Source: Comamonadaceae bacterium (lineage in GTDB: Bacteria; Pseudomonadota; Gammaproteobacteria; Burkholderiales; Burkholderiaceae_C). Taken from it: 64,000 bases of DNA. Positions 42,917 through 51,120 of the stretch are shown piece by piece. How positions within the stretch are numbered: the first letter of the stretch is position 1; every line of letters begins with the position of its first letter. The position numbers were made by a program, and so were the translations under genes. The stretch covers positions 1 through 64,000 of the forward strand of contig JAAFJC010000004.1 of NCBI GenBank assembly GCA_013297925.1. Reading direction: 5' to 3'. The notes below the pieces were generated by a model that saw only the letters and a list, made by a program, of their open reading frames with translations, did no database searches and had not been told where the DNA came from.

Positions 42917-43759
42917 ATGAAGACAGTCAGCATACCAACCGATCAGGGTAGCTTTCACGCGCACATGCTGGGCGAGCAAGGCTCGTGGGTCATTTGCTGG
43001 CCAGCGCAGCCCAATGATTACAGAAGCATGCTGGAATTTGCCAAGCTGATCTCGCATCAGCATCGCGTGCTGATCTGCGAGCCTTTGGGCATCGGGGCGA
43101 ATCAGCATCTGCCATACAGCAATAAAGTTGCACATTCAGCCTTGTATGCCAAGCATGTGTTTGTGTATCTGGGCATTGAGGCCTGTCATTGGGTGGGGCA
43201 AAGCGCAGGGGGCGCGGTGGGCGCGGCCATTTGTACAGCCGCACCTGCGCGTATCTTGAGCCTCACGCTCGCTTCCGCGCCGATGCTGCGCCAAGGGCGC
43301 TTTTTGATGGCCGCCACCTTCTCCACAGCGGTGCTTTCCAGCTCAAGCTGGGGGCGCGCTCTGCTCCTCAAAAGAAGCATCAAGCTGCTGGGCTACTCAG
43401 GCCAAGCGCAAAAATCGCTGCTGCTGCAGTATTTGCAAACCATGTTTGATGCCACGCCACCCAAAACCATCCGCAAATTGCGCCCGCTGGATGGCGAAAG
43501 CGTGCGAGCAGTGTTTGATAAGCTGCGCATGAAGCCGCCGCCTAGCATGGTGATCTGCGGCCAGTTTGATAGCGTAGTGCTCCCGCGCGATCAGCGCACT
43601 GTGGCCGAAACCTTGCGCGCAAAGTATGTTGAGCTGCCTAGCGGGCATCTGAGCATGCTGGCAATGCCACAAGAATGCGCTGATGCATTTCTGAGTTTTG
43701 CTGCTCAACACAGCGCCGCGCTGCGAGATAGCCAAAGAGTGCCGCTGAACGCCCTCTAA
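42917..43759 (+). CDS. Alpha/beta hydrolase
   Basis: 280 residues. The nucleophile elbow is HWVGQSAGGAVG (Ser about residue 95). VICGQFDSVVLPRDQ carries the likely acid, and the catalytic His is in ELPSGHLSMLAM. The fold matches small esterases or C-C hydrolases; the substrate is unknown. The upstream 229 bases are AT-rich and hold a TATAAAA-type promoter region and a short palindrome (AAAACGCAGCGTTTT). glnS follows nine bases downstream. Confidence 0.78.
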   Translation: MKTVSIPTDQGSFHAHMLGEQGSWVICWPAQPNDYRSMLEFAKLISHQHRVLICEPLGIGANQHLPYSNKVAHSALYAKHVFVYLGIEACHWVGQSAGGAVGAAICTAAPARILSLTLASAPMLRQGRFLMAATFSTAVLSSSSWGRALLLKRSIKLLGYSGQAQKSLLLQYLQTMFDATPPKTIRKLRPLDGESVRAVFDKLRMKPPPSMVICGQFDSVVLPRDQRTVAETLRAKYVELPSGHLSMLAMPQECADAFLSFAAQHSAALRDSQRVPLNAL

Positions 43760-43768
43760 AATCAGGGG

Positions 43769-45526
43769 ATGACCGTATCTCCTGCATCTACCTCTCCCGC
43801 CGCAACTCCCGAAGCCCCCAAGCCAAGCACTCTGCCCAGCAATTTCCTGCGCCAAATCATCGAGGCCGATCTGGCCAGCGGCAAGCATTCGCAAATCATC
43901 ACCCGCTTCCCGCCCGAGCCCAATGGCTATCTGCACATCGGCCATGCCAAAAGCATCTGCCTCAACTTCGGCTTGGCGCGTGATTACAAAGGCATCTGCA
44001 ATCTCAGGTTTGACGACACCAACCCCGAGAAAGAAGAAAAAGAATACGTCGATTCCATCGTCGATTCCGTGAGCTGGCTCGGCTTTGGCTGGGGCTCAGA
44101 AAAAAGCACAGACCAAGCCCACGCCCTCTTCGCCAGCGACTACTTTGATTTCATGTACCAAGCCGCCGAGCACTTGATTGATCGCGGCTTAGCTTACGTC
44201 GACGAGCAATCCGCGGAAGAAATGCGCGCCAACCGTGGAGACTTCAACACCCCCGGCAAGCCCAGCCCCTATCGCAGCCGCACGCCTGAGCAAAATTTAG
44301 AGCGTTTCAAAGAGATGGCCGGCGGCAAACATGCCGATGGCGCTATGGTTTTAAGAGCAAAAATCGATCTCGCCTCGCCCAACATTAATTTGCGAGACCC
44401 CGCCATCTACCGCATCCGCCGCGCCACGCATCACAACACCGGAGACAAATGGTGCATCTACCCGATGTACACCTACGCCCACCCCATCGAAGACGCGCTA
44501 GAAGGCATCACGCACAGCATCTGCACCCTAGAGTTTGAAGACCAGCGCCCCTTCTACGACTGGCTCATGGATCGCTTGCTAGAAGGCGGCCTCATCAAGC
44601 AGCAGCCCCGCCAATACGAATTCGCCCGGCTCAACCTCACCTACGTCATCACCAGCAAACGCAAGCTCGCCCAATTGGTGAATGAGAAAAAAGTGAGCGG
44701 CTGGGATGATCCCCGCATGCCCACCATCGTCGGCCTGCGCCGCCGTGGCTACACACCCGAGAGCCTGCAACTCTTCGCCGAGCGCATCGGCGTCAGCAAA
44801 TCAGACAGCTGGATCGACTATTCCACCTTAGAAGGCTGCCTGCGCGAAACCCTAGACCCCATCGCCCCCCGCGCCATGGCCGTGCTAGAGCCCTTAAAGC
44901 TCATCCTCACCAACTGGGAAGAAGCCTTCGGCAGCGCAGAGCACCTAGAAGACTGCAGCGCCCCCGTGCACCCCCACCTCCCCGATCTCGGCAAGCGAAA
45001 CTTCAAGCTGGGCAAAGAAGTCTGGATCGAGCAAACAGACTACGAAGAAATCCCCAGCAAAGGCTTCTTCCGCCTCTTCCCCGGCAACAAAGTCCGCCTC
45101 AAATACGGCTTCGTCATCGAGGTGATGGGTTCAGTCAAAGACGCAGCCGGCAACATCACAGCAGTCAACGCCAACATCCTCAAAGACACCAAATCCGGCA
45201 CCCCCGGCAGCGACGCAGTCAAAGTCAAAGGTGTCATCACCTGGGTCAGCGCCGCAGATGCAGTAAAAGCAGAAATCCGCCTCTACGACCGCCTCTTCAA
45301 AACCGAACACCCCGATGCCGGCGGCAAAGACTTCCTAGAAGCCCTCAACGAAGACAGTTTGAAAACCATCACAGCCTACGTCGAGCCATCGCTAGCCAAT
45401 GCCAAGCCAGACGACAAATTCCAATTCGAACGCCACGGCTATTTCGTCGCAGATCGCGTGGATCACAAATCAGGCAAAGTAGTCTTCAACAAGATCACTG
45501 GCCTCAAAGACACTTGGGCAAAATGA
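43769..45526 (+). CDS. glnS: Glutaminyl-tRNA synthetase
   Basis: 585 residues. Class I synthetase: FPPEPNGYLHIGHAKSICLN is the HIGH region (residues about 48-67), and the KMSKS-like loop is YVITSKRKLAQLV. RFDDTNPEKE and the C-terminal anticodon-binding beta barrels (GKRNFKLGKEVWIEQTDYEE) are typical of GlnRS rather than GluRS. It charges tRNA-Gln. The length is close to family norm. Confidence 0.96.
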   Translation: MTVSPASTSPAATPEAPKPSTLPSNFLRQIIEADLASGKHSQIITRFPPEPNGYLHIGHAKSICLNFGLARDYKGICNLRFDDTNPEKEEKEYVDSIVDSVSWLGFGWGSEKSTDQAHALFASDYFDFMYQAAEHLIDRGLAYVDEQSAEEMRANRGDFNTPGKPSPYRSRTPEQNLERFKEMAGGKHADGAMVLRAKIDLASPNINLRDPAIYRIRRATHHNTGDKWCIYPMYTYAHPIEDALEGITHSICTLEFEDQRPFYDWLMDRLLEGGLIKQQPRQYEFARLNLTYVITSKRKLAQLVNEKKVSGWDDPRMPTIVGLRRRGYTPESLQLFAERIGVSKSDSWIDYSTLEGCLRETLDPIAPRAMAVLEPLKLILTNWEEAFGSAEHLEDCSAPVHPHLPDLGKRNFKLGKEVWIEQTDYEEIPSKGFFRLFPGNKVRLKYGFVIEVMGSVKDAAGNITAVNANILKDTKSGTPGSDAVKVKGVITWVSAADAVKAEIRLYDRLFKTEHPDAGGKDFLEALNEDSLKTITAYVEPSLANAKPDDKFQFERHGYFVADRVDHKSGKVVFNKITGLKDTWAK

Positions 45527-45587
45527 AGCTAGCCAAACAATCTGCTTTCCAGTAAATTCAGCATTCAAGCCAACGATACGCAATACC

Positions 45588-46010
45588 ATGCCCATGACTG
45601 CCAAGCAACTGCGCGAGCGCGATGCCAAGCGAGACATTGGCGCTGAGCTGCTGCAATCCATCCGCGAAATGAAGGCGGCGAAAGCCAACCCCGCCCTACC
45701 CGCCGCACGCCGCTTCGCCCAGCAAGTGGCACTCGCCTATCCGATGCAGCAAGCGATTCTTTTTGGCAGCCGCGCACGCGGCGATGCGCATGCGGAAAGC
45801 GATGCCGATGTCGCCATCATCCTCAAAGGCCAAGCCGGCCACTTCGTTCACACCAAAATGGCTCTGGATGATATTGCCTACGACATCTTGCTAGACACCG
45901 GCATCCGCGTGCAGCCCCTGCCCGTGTGGGAGAGCGAATGGCAGCAGCCTGAGCAATACAGCAACCCCAGCCTGCTCGGCAACATCGCACGCGAAGGCAT
46001 CCGCCTGTGA
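45588..46010 (+). CDS. MNT-type nucleotidyltransferase (probable antitoxin of an MNT/HEPN pair)
   Basis: 140 residues. The minimal nucleotidyltransferase motif is AILFGSRARGDAHAESDADVAII (GSxRxG...SDxD). In known pairs the enzyme modifies or adenylylates the HEPN partner and so silences it. A basic helical N-terminus (TAKQLRERDAKRDIGAELLQ) precedes the domain. Its TGA overlaps the GTG start of the next gene. It is the first gene of the accessory island after glnS. Confidence 0.82.
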   Translation: MPMTAKQLRERDAKRDIGAELLQSIREMKAAKANPALPAARRFAQQVALAYPMQQAILFGSRARGDAHAESDADVAIILKGQAGHFVHTKMALDDIAYDILLDTGIRVQPLPVWESEWQQPEQYSNPSLLGNIAREGIRL

Positions 46011-46399
46011 CCCATCAAGAGCTGATGGCCAAGGCGCAACGCGCCCTCACCAGCGCCCAAACCCTGCTGGACGATCAAGACACCGATGGCGCATGCAACC
46101 GCGCCTACTACGCCATGTTTGACGCAGCGCGAGCCGCCCTGCTCGCCATTGCTGCGCCCGTGCCACCAGAAATCGCCAAGACCCATAGCGGCTTGATCTC
46201 AGCGTTCTCATTGCACCTGATCAAAACCGGCAAACTACCCACTGAGCTCGGCAAAGCCCTCAACAAAGTAGAAGGCCTGCGCCTCGTGTCAGATTACAAA
46301 GGCGACAGCATCAGCTTGGAAGACAGCCAATGGGCAGTGGCGCAGGCCACCGTGTTTGTGCAGGAAATTACCAAACTCATTGATTCACCATCACTATGA
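46007..46399 (+). CDS. HEPN domain protein (probable toxin of an MNT/HEPN pair)
   Basis: 130 residues from GTG 46007. All-helical HEPN pattern with ALTSAQTLLDDQDTDGACNRAYYAMFDAARAALL, the usual N-RAYYAxF signature. A clear RxxxxxH ribonuclease motif is not obvious, so activity may differ from the best-known HEPN toxins. It overlaps the NTase by four bases. The stop codon falls at the edge of a Repeat A copy. Confidence 0.8.
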   Translation: MTHQELMAKAQRALTSAQTLLDDQDTDGACNRAYYAMFDAARAALLAIAAPVPPEIAKTHSGLISAFSLHLIKTGKLPTELGKALNKVEGLRLVSDYKGDSISLEDSQWAVAQATVFVQEITKLIDSPSL

Positions 46400-46445
46400 A
46401 TTCAATAGCACCCTGCGCATATTCCATGCCGGCGAGAGCCATGAA
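46393..46445 (+). repeat. Repeat A copy after the HEPN gene
   Basis: CTATGAATTCAATAGC, ACCCTGCGCATATTCC, ATGCCGGCGAGAGC. The HEPN stop codon (TGA) is inside it. Confidence 0.92.
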
Positions 46446-46467
46446 ATTCGTTTAAATCAACCAACCC

Positions 46468-46953
46468 ATGTTCTATCTTGACCTCTTTGCCGCATTGCAT
46501 CGCCACCGCGTCGAATACGTCTTGATTGGCGGTTTGGCTGTGGCGCTGCATGGCATTGAGCGCAACACCATGGATATTGATGTCAGCGTCGTCGTCACGC
46601 CGGGCAACATGCAGCATCTCCTGCAAGCCGCGCAAGAGCTCGGTCTCACGCCCATGCTGCCCGTGCCCCTCGCCACCCTCACCGCGATAGACACACTCAA
46701 AGACTGGCACGCCACCCGCAACCTCCAAGCCTTCTCCCTGCGCAGCGATGCCCTCGCAGGCGTGAGCCTCGATATTCTGCTTTTCCCGCCCGTCGATCCG
46801 CAAGGCATGTGCCAGCGCGCCCTCACCTTGGATGTATCCGGCGTGCCCGTGGTGCTCGCCAGTATTGACGATTTGATCGCCCTCAAGCAAAGTGTGGCCA
46901 GACCGATAGACTTGGCAGATATCGAACACCTCAAGCGCCTGAAAACAGCATGA
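46468..46953 (+). CDS. Nucleotidyltransferase superfamily protein
   Basis: 161 residues. VEYVLIGGLAVALHGIERNTMDIDVSV is the GG...G...RxTxDID pattern of AbiEii- or DUF6036-like nucleotidyltransferases. The C-terminus (VVLASIDDLIALKQSVARP...DIEHLKRLK) is the family's usual end. It is the first gene of a tight three-gene unit with ATGA overlaps. A role in a toxin-antitoxin or defence system is inferred from family and context. Confidence 0.78.
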   Translation: MFYLDLFAALHRHRVEYVLIGGLAVALHGIERNTMDIDVSVVVTPGNMQHLLQAAQELGLTPMLPVPLATLTAIDTLKDWHATRNLQAFSLRSDALAGVSLDILLFPPVDPQGMCQRALTLDVSGVPVVLASIDDLIALKQSVARPIDLADIEHLKRLKTA

Positions 46954-47156
46954 ACACCCCATCGCCCGCACACAACGCGCTGCAAACCGACCTGCGCGCC
47001 CAACGCACCTACCATGTCAGCGACGCACGCCTGCACGCCTTCGGCCAACTGAACTATGCGCAGCGGCTGCAATGGGTCGAGCAATGTTCACAATTTGTAC
47101 GGATGGCGCAGGCGGCTAAGGCAACAGCCCTCGTTCAATCGCGTGTAAGCGCATGA
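46950..47156 (+). CDS. 68-residue protein linking the nucleotidyltransferase and nuclease-like genes
   Basis: 68 residues overlapping both neighbours by four bases (ATGA at each junction), so it is almost certainly expressed. TYHVSDARLHAFGQLNYAQRLQWVEQCSQFVRMAQAAK is helical. I do not recognise it. As a small coupled protein between an NTase and a nuclease-like gene it could be an antitoxin or adaptor. Confidence 0.7.
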   Translation: MNTPSPAHNALQTDLRAQRTYHVSDARLHAFGQLNYAQRLQWVEQCSQFVRMAQAAKATALVQSRVSA

Positions 47157-48592
47157 CGAACACTAGTAAGCCCATATTCTGGACAGATGCCCTTGGTTTA
47201 GGCTTAACGCAAGCTGAAGTCGATTTCGTCATTCCTAATCTCCAGTCTGACTTACGACTTTACTTAGATCCATACCTCTTCTATCGTAGCAAGAACGAGG
47301 ATTTTCAATCGGTGCACGCGATGTTGCACGAGTTTTTTGAAACAGCCATTTCCGAATTACGTAAAGGTAATGATCAAATAGCGAAACGGATGCTAATGTT
47401 TCCTGAAGTTAAAGAAATTATGCTGGGTCATAGTGTTGGAACTCATTCAGGAAGAGGTTCTGGAGCACAACGTGGCGCGATTTTGTTCAACGAGTTGATA
47501 GCGAACTCCGAAATCCAAAAAAACGGTATCAAACATATTGCGGAAATGCAATTGATGATTGAGGGCGTTGGGCCTGACTTGATTAGCGATATGGTTGCAA
47601 ACATCGCTAAACCATTTTTTATTGATTACACCCAAAGACAATGTGCAATTTACGGGATTCCGATGGAAAAAGGCATCTGCTTAGAGCACATTTTTGACTG
47701 GGAGCGTAAGGTTTGGGATGATCAGCATTTAGAGCTTCCCGTTAATCCTTTAAACATGCAACCCATTTTGCTTGTTCCCAAAACTGTAGTTCGACGGTTC
47801 ATCACAATGGATTACAGAGATTTTTGGCAAAGAACATATCGATACATGCTTCGAGAGATGGAAACCGAGCCATCGCTTCAAACCCTGGGCAAGGAACCAC
47901 TAGTTAAGTGGAAAGACATCAACGCAAAGTACTCTTTTAGTAAGGCTACTGTCGTTGCTGCTTTACGAAAATCTCCTGAGCTACGACTTCAATACGTCAA
48001 CAGGGTAGAAAACGAAGTGAAGGAGCAATTGAGTTTCGATATTGAAAGCGTAAAAGGCGCTGACGTTCGTATAACTTCTGCTGATGAATATGCAAACTTA
48101 TTGAAGCAAGTTCTTCCCGGTCAAGCTGATGCGAAAGCTTATGAAAAACTAGTCTTGCGAATATTGACGCGTCTATTCGTCCCCCCGCTTGCTGATCCAA
48201 AAGAGCAAGTGCGATCCATTGATGGTAGAGAAATAAAAGATATCACTTTCTACAACTCAGCTGGCACTGGTTTCTGGCATGACATGAAGCTTCAGCACCG
48301 CAGTGTTTCTGTGGTCTTTGAAGTCAAAAATATGATTGATTTGGGTAATGAAGAATTCGGTCAATTATCGATGCGGCTAGACGATATCAAAGGTACGTTT
48401 GGCGTATTAGTTGCTCGCGCCAAAGACAATCTTGATACGCAACGAGCCTATCGGCGCTTGTATTTGGAGCGCAAGATAGTTCTGATATTGACGGACAACG
48501 ACTTAGTTAGCATGCTCAGATTAAAGCAAATGGGTGACGACCCGAGCTTGTCTCTGAGAGCGTTATACAGAAGCTTTGTTGATGCAGCTTAA
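47153..48592 (+). CDS. Unknown 479-residue protein with a nuclease-like C-terminus
   Basis: The N-terminal 330 residues match nothing I recognise (conserved-looking pieces: LQSDLRLYLDPYLFYRSKN, GVGPDLISDMVANIAKPF, DYTQRQCAIYGIP). The C-terminal 150 residues suggest a PD-(D/E)xK nuclease core: GREIKDITFYNSAGTGF, then SVSVVFEVKNMIDL with the E-x-K, followed by QLSMRLDD. The gene is clearly AT-richer than its neighbours, a sign of transfer. It ends a three-gene overlapping operon. A defence-type effector is plausible; the function is not established. Confidence 0.6.
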   Translation: MTNTSKPIFWTDALGLGLTQAEVDFVIPNLQSDLRLYLDPYLFYRSKNEDFQSVHAMLHEFFETAISELRKGNDQIAKRMLMFPEVKEIMLGHSVGTHSGRGSGAQRGAILFNELIANSEIQKNGIKHIAEMQLMIEGVGPDLISDMVANIAKPFFIDYTQRQCAIYGIPMEKGICLEHIFDWERKVWDDQHLELPVNPLNMQPILLVPKTVVRRFITMDYRDFWQRTYRYMLREMETEPSLQTLGKEPLVKWKDINAKYSFSKATVVAALRKSPELRLQYVNRVENEVKEQLSFDIESVKGADVRITSADEYANLLKQVLPGQADAKAYEKLVLRILTRLFVPPLADPKEQVRSIDGREIKDITFYNSAGTGFWHDMKLQHRSVSVVFEVKNMIDLGNEEFGQLSMRLDDIKGTFGVLVARAKDNLDTQRAYRRLYLERKIVLILTDNDLVSMLRLKQMGDDPSLSLRALYRSFVDAA

Positions 48593-48600
48593 GGTTGACT

Positions 48601-49152
48601 ATGTCGCACGCAATAACTGGCAATGAAATCCTCCACTTCTGGTTCTCCGAACTCACCGAGAAGCAGCATTTCGCCAAAGACGCGGCGCTGGATGCGTTGA
48701 TTGCGCAGCGGTTTGGGGCGACTTTGGAGGCGGCGGCGCGCTGTGAGCTGTTTGGCTGGCGGGCTTCCCCTTCCGGGCGGCTGGCAGAGATCATTGTGTT
48801 GGATCAGTTTTCGCGCAATGTGTGGCGCGACACGCCGCGCGCCTTTGCGCAAGATGCGCTGGCACTCATGCTCGCGCAGGAGCTGGTGGCCAGCGGCGGC
48901 GATGCGAAGCTCTCCACGCGCGAGCGCTATTTTGCCTACATGCCCTATATGCACAGCGAATCGCTGGCCGTGCACCAAGAAGCCCCGCGCCTATTCGCCC
49001 TGCCCGGCCTAGAAAACGCCCTGCGCTTCGAACAACGCCACCTATCCATCCTAGAGCGCTTTGGCCGCTACCCCCACCGCAACGCGATCCTGGGGCGAGA
49101 ATCCACAGCCGAAGAGCTGGCGTTTCTGCAGGAGCCAGGGTCTGGGTTTTGA
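48601..49152 (+). CDS. DUF924 family protein
   Basis: 183 residues from ATG 48601 (AAGG upstream). ILHFWFSELTEKQHFAKDAALDALI, LAEIIVLDQFSRNVWRD and YMPYMHSESLAVHQEA are the usual conserved blocks of DUF924, a helical family of unknown biochemical role, widespread in proteobacteria. It begins eight bases after the nuclease-like gene, possibly by chance of insertion. Confidence 0.88.
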   Translation: MSHAITGNEILHFWFSELTEKQHFAKDAALDALIAQRFGATLEAAARCELFGWRASPSGRLAEIIVLDQFSRNVWRDTPRAFAQDALALMLAQELVASGGDAKLSTRERYFAYMPYMHSESLAVHQEAPRLFALPGLENALRFEQRHLSILERFGRYPHRNAILGRESTAEELAFLQEPGSGF

Positions 49153-49158
49153 GCTAAT

Positions 49159-49215
49159 ATGCTATTGATTGCGTAGCACTTCGCGCAGTTTACATGCCGG
49201 CTAAAGGCCAATTTC
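49159..49215 (+). repeat. Repeat A copy after the DUF924 gene
   Basis: TGCTATTGATTGCGTAGC, ACTTCGCGCAGTTTAC, ATGCCGGCTAAAGGCC. Confidence 0.92.
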
Positions 49216-49237
49216 ATCACTAATTTGAGCTCTATCT

Positions 49238-50176
49238 ATGCCTAGAAACGCTACCAAAGGCTCACGACAGCGTAAAGCTAAAACTCTCACAGAAATCGGC
49301 CTTTCAGCATGCGCCTTGGGCATCGCTTTCATCATCGTGCCGCTCTTTATGAGCAAGTCATTGATCGCGCAAGCTTTGAGCCCCTTGAAATACGTGGGCA
49401 TGCTGGCTTTGCTGATTGGCATTGCCGCTCTGTGGATTGACTGGCTGCGCAAGCGCCAGCCATCTAAGCAAAATTTGGTTGAGGTCATCCCCATAGCCCC
49501 TAAAGCAGATGCGCCATTTGCCAACGTCAAGGCTCACGCTCCTTCGCCTTCTGGCGTGAGTGAGCATACTCGCGCGCTCTCGCCAGCCGCTGGTACTGCG
49601 CCAGAGCGCGCTACAGCTTGGAGCCCTGCTGTGTTTGAAGCAATTGAATGGCGGCGCTTTGAAGCCGTCTGCGAGGCGCTTTTTGCGCAAGCTGGTTTTG
49701 AGACGAAATCTCAATCGCATGGTGCCGATGGTGGCGTGGACATTTGGCTCTACAGCCGCCATTCGAAAGACTCAGTGGCTTTGATCGTGCAATGCAAACA
49801 CTGGCGCGGCAAGGAGGTGGGTGTGAAGGAGCTGCGCGAGTTTCTGGGCGTGATGGCCTCAAACAAGATCATGCGCGGCACTTATGCGACCACATCAACC
49901 TATACATCCGAGGCATTGAAGTTTGCCAACAGCAACGGCATCAGTGCACTCGATGCTAACGGCCTTCTGGCGCTGATTGCCAAACGCTCTGAGCCGCAGC
50001 AGCAGGCATTGCTAGACGTGGCCTACGAAGGCGAATACTGGCGCCCCACCTGCGCCAGCTGCGGCGTAAAAATGCTCAGCCGCACACCAAGCAAAGGCGG
50101 CGCAGCATTCTGGGGCTGCGCAAACTACCCGCGCTGCCGCTCCATGCTGCCTATGGCAAAAGGTGCGGCGCGTTAG
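49238..50176 (+). CDS. Membrane-anchored Mrr-type restriction endonuclease with zinc ribbon
   Basis: 312 residues. Two N-terminal membrane segments (ACALGIAFIIVPLFM and YVGMLALLIGIAALWIDWL) precede a linker and an Mrr_cat domain: WRRFEAVCEALFAQAGFETKSQS, GADGGVDIWLYS, VALIVQCKHWRGKEVGVKELREFLG, with D and QxK of the nuclease core. A C-terminal topoisomerase-type zinc ribbon follows: CASCGVKML...WGCANYPRCR. Mrr enzymes cut modified or foreign DNA. Anchoring in the membrane would place it where DNA enters. Confidence 0.85.
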   Translation: MPRNATKGSRQRKAKTLTEIGLSACALGIAFIIVPLFMSKSLIAQALSPLKYVGMLALLIGIAALWIDWLRKRQPSKQNLVEVIPIAPKADAPFANVKAHAPSPSGVSEHTRALSPAAGTAPERATAWSPAVFEAIEWRRFEAVCEALFAQAGFETKSQSHGADGGVDIWLYSRHSKDSVALIVQCKHWRGKEVGVKELREFLGVMASNKIMRGTYATTSTYTSEALKFANSNGISALDANGLLALIAKRSEPQQQALLDVAYEGEYWRPTCASCGVKMLSRTPSKGGAAFWGCANYPRCRSMLPMAKGAAR

Positions 50177-50199
50177 CCGTGGTTTAAGAGCGGCCAATC

Positions 50200-50257
50200 A
50201 CTATGAATTAGATAGCGTTCTGCGCAGATTCTATGCCGCCGATATGCCAATTTCAAT
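50200..50257 (+). repeat. Repeat A copy after the Mrr gene
   Basis: CTATGAATTAGATAGC, GTTCTGCGCAGATTC, TATGCCGCCGATATGCC. Confidence 0.93.
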
Positions 50258-50306
50258 GAAGAATCCTGCAATAAATCCAATATGGGCAAGGTGAATATTT
50301 CGGTAA

Positions 50307-50334
50307 ATTTAACTGTATAATTAAACAGTTAAAT
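50307..50334. promoter_or_regulatory. ATTTAACTGT-N8-ACAGTTAAAT palindrome with an internal TATAAT
   Basis: Perfect 10-base arms at 50307-50316 and 50325-50334. TATAAT (50316-50321) lies in the centre. It is 108 bases upstream of the antitoxin ATG with no gene between. It may be the distal operator-promoter of the relB-yafQ type pair or a remnant. Confidence 0.6.
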
Positions 50335-50386
50335 GATATATTTCAAACCTGATTCCTCCTGTCAATTGAAGCAAACGGCGCTGATT

Positions 50387-50407
50387 TGTAGTCACACGAA
50401 GACTACA
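50387..50407. promoter_or_regulatory. TGTAGTC-N7-GACTACA palindrome upstream of the antitoxin gene
   Basis: Perfect 7-base arms, 35 bases before the ATG at 50442, followed by a TACAAT-like -10. Typical placement for an autorepressed antitoxin operon. Confidence 0.6.
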
Positions 50408-50441
50408 ATAGAAGCCATTCAATCGACCTTTGGAGCTTCCC

Positions 50442-50723
50442 ATGATCACAGCTGACACCTACGTTCGCGCCCGCATTGACACTGCGACGAAAGATCGCGC
50501 GGCTGTGGCTTTAGAAGCGATGGGTTTGTCTATTTCTGATGCGATTCGCTTGCTGATGATGCGTGTGGCGGATGAGCGCAAGCTGCCGTTTGAGATCAAG
50601 GTGCCGAACGCGACGACGCGCGCTGCGATGGCGGAAGCTGAGCAGATCATCAAAACGCGCCGCGCGCGCTACAAGAATGCCAAAGAAGTATTCGATGAAC
50701 TTGAAAAGCAAACCAGCAAGTAG
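50442..50723 (+). CDS. RelB/DinJ family antitoxin
   Basis: 93 residues from ATG 50442 (GGAG six bases upstream). The ribbon-helix-helix domain is YVRARIDTATKDRAAVALEAMGLSISDAIRLLMMRV, as in DinJ, and the C-terminal helix binds the toxin. It should repress its own operon from the nearby palindromes. It overlaps the toxin gene by 29 bases. Confidence 0.9.
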   Translation: MITADTYVRARIDTATKDRAAVALEAMGLSISDAIRLLMMRVADERKLPFEIKVPNATTRAAMAEAEQIIKTRRARYKNAKEVFDELEKQTSK

Positions 50724-51024
50724 CAAACGCGCTAACCTGCCCCGAGAAATCGATCTTTCCAAAGCTTTCATCAAAGACTGGAAACGCTTAGAGCATTCTG
50801 GCCGCTACGACATGCGCGTGCTCAAAGAAGCGATGACGCTCTTGATCAACAACGATGCGCCGCTCGGCCCAGAATGGCTAGATCACCCACTCAAAGGCGA
50901 TTGGGAAGGCCATCGTGAATGCCATATCGGCGGCGATTTCTTATTGATCTATTCAACAGACGACAGGGAGCCCAGCGGCATGGTGGTGTTTGTGCGCGCG
51001 GGCACGCATTCGGAGCTTTTTTGA
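50695..51024 (+). CDS. YafQ/RelE-type mRNA interferase toxin
   Basis: 109 residues from ATG 50695. It has the YafQ pattern: FIKDWKRLEHSGRYDMRVLKEAM, then EWLDHPLKGDWEGHRECHIGGDFLLIYS and a C-terminal RAGTHSELF. The His residues in LDHPL, GHRECH and GTHSELF correspond to the catalytic set of YafQ. It would cut mRNA on the ribosome when free of antitoxin. An N-terminal Ser/Lys extension of about 20 residues is longer than usual. Confidence 0.9.
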   Translation: MNLKSKPASSKRANLPREIDLSKAFIKDWKRLEHSGRYDMRVLKEAMTLLINNDAPLGPEWLDHPLKGDWEGHRECHIGGDFLLIYSTDDREPSGMVVFVRAGTHSELF

Positions 51025-51089
51025 AACTTGAAGAAAGCACTAGAAATCGCGGATATCCACAACATGGTCATAAAAGATTGAGTCAAGAA

Positions 51090-51109
51090 TATTAGCAAAT
51101 ATGCTAATA
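51090..51109. promoter_or_regulatory. TATTAGCAAATATGCTAATA palindrome, candidate operator of the toxin-antitoxin pair
   Basis: Near-perfect 20-base palindrome 12 bases before the toxin ATG, overlapping a TAATAT -10. The HTH antitoxin downstream is the likely ligand. Confidence 0.7.
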
Positions 51110-51120
51110 TATAACAACGT

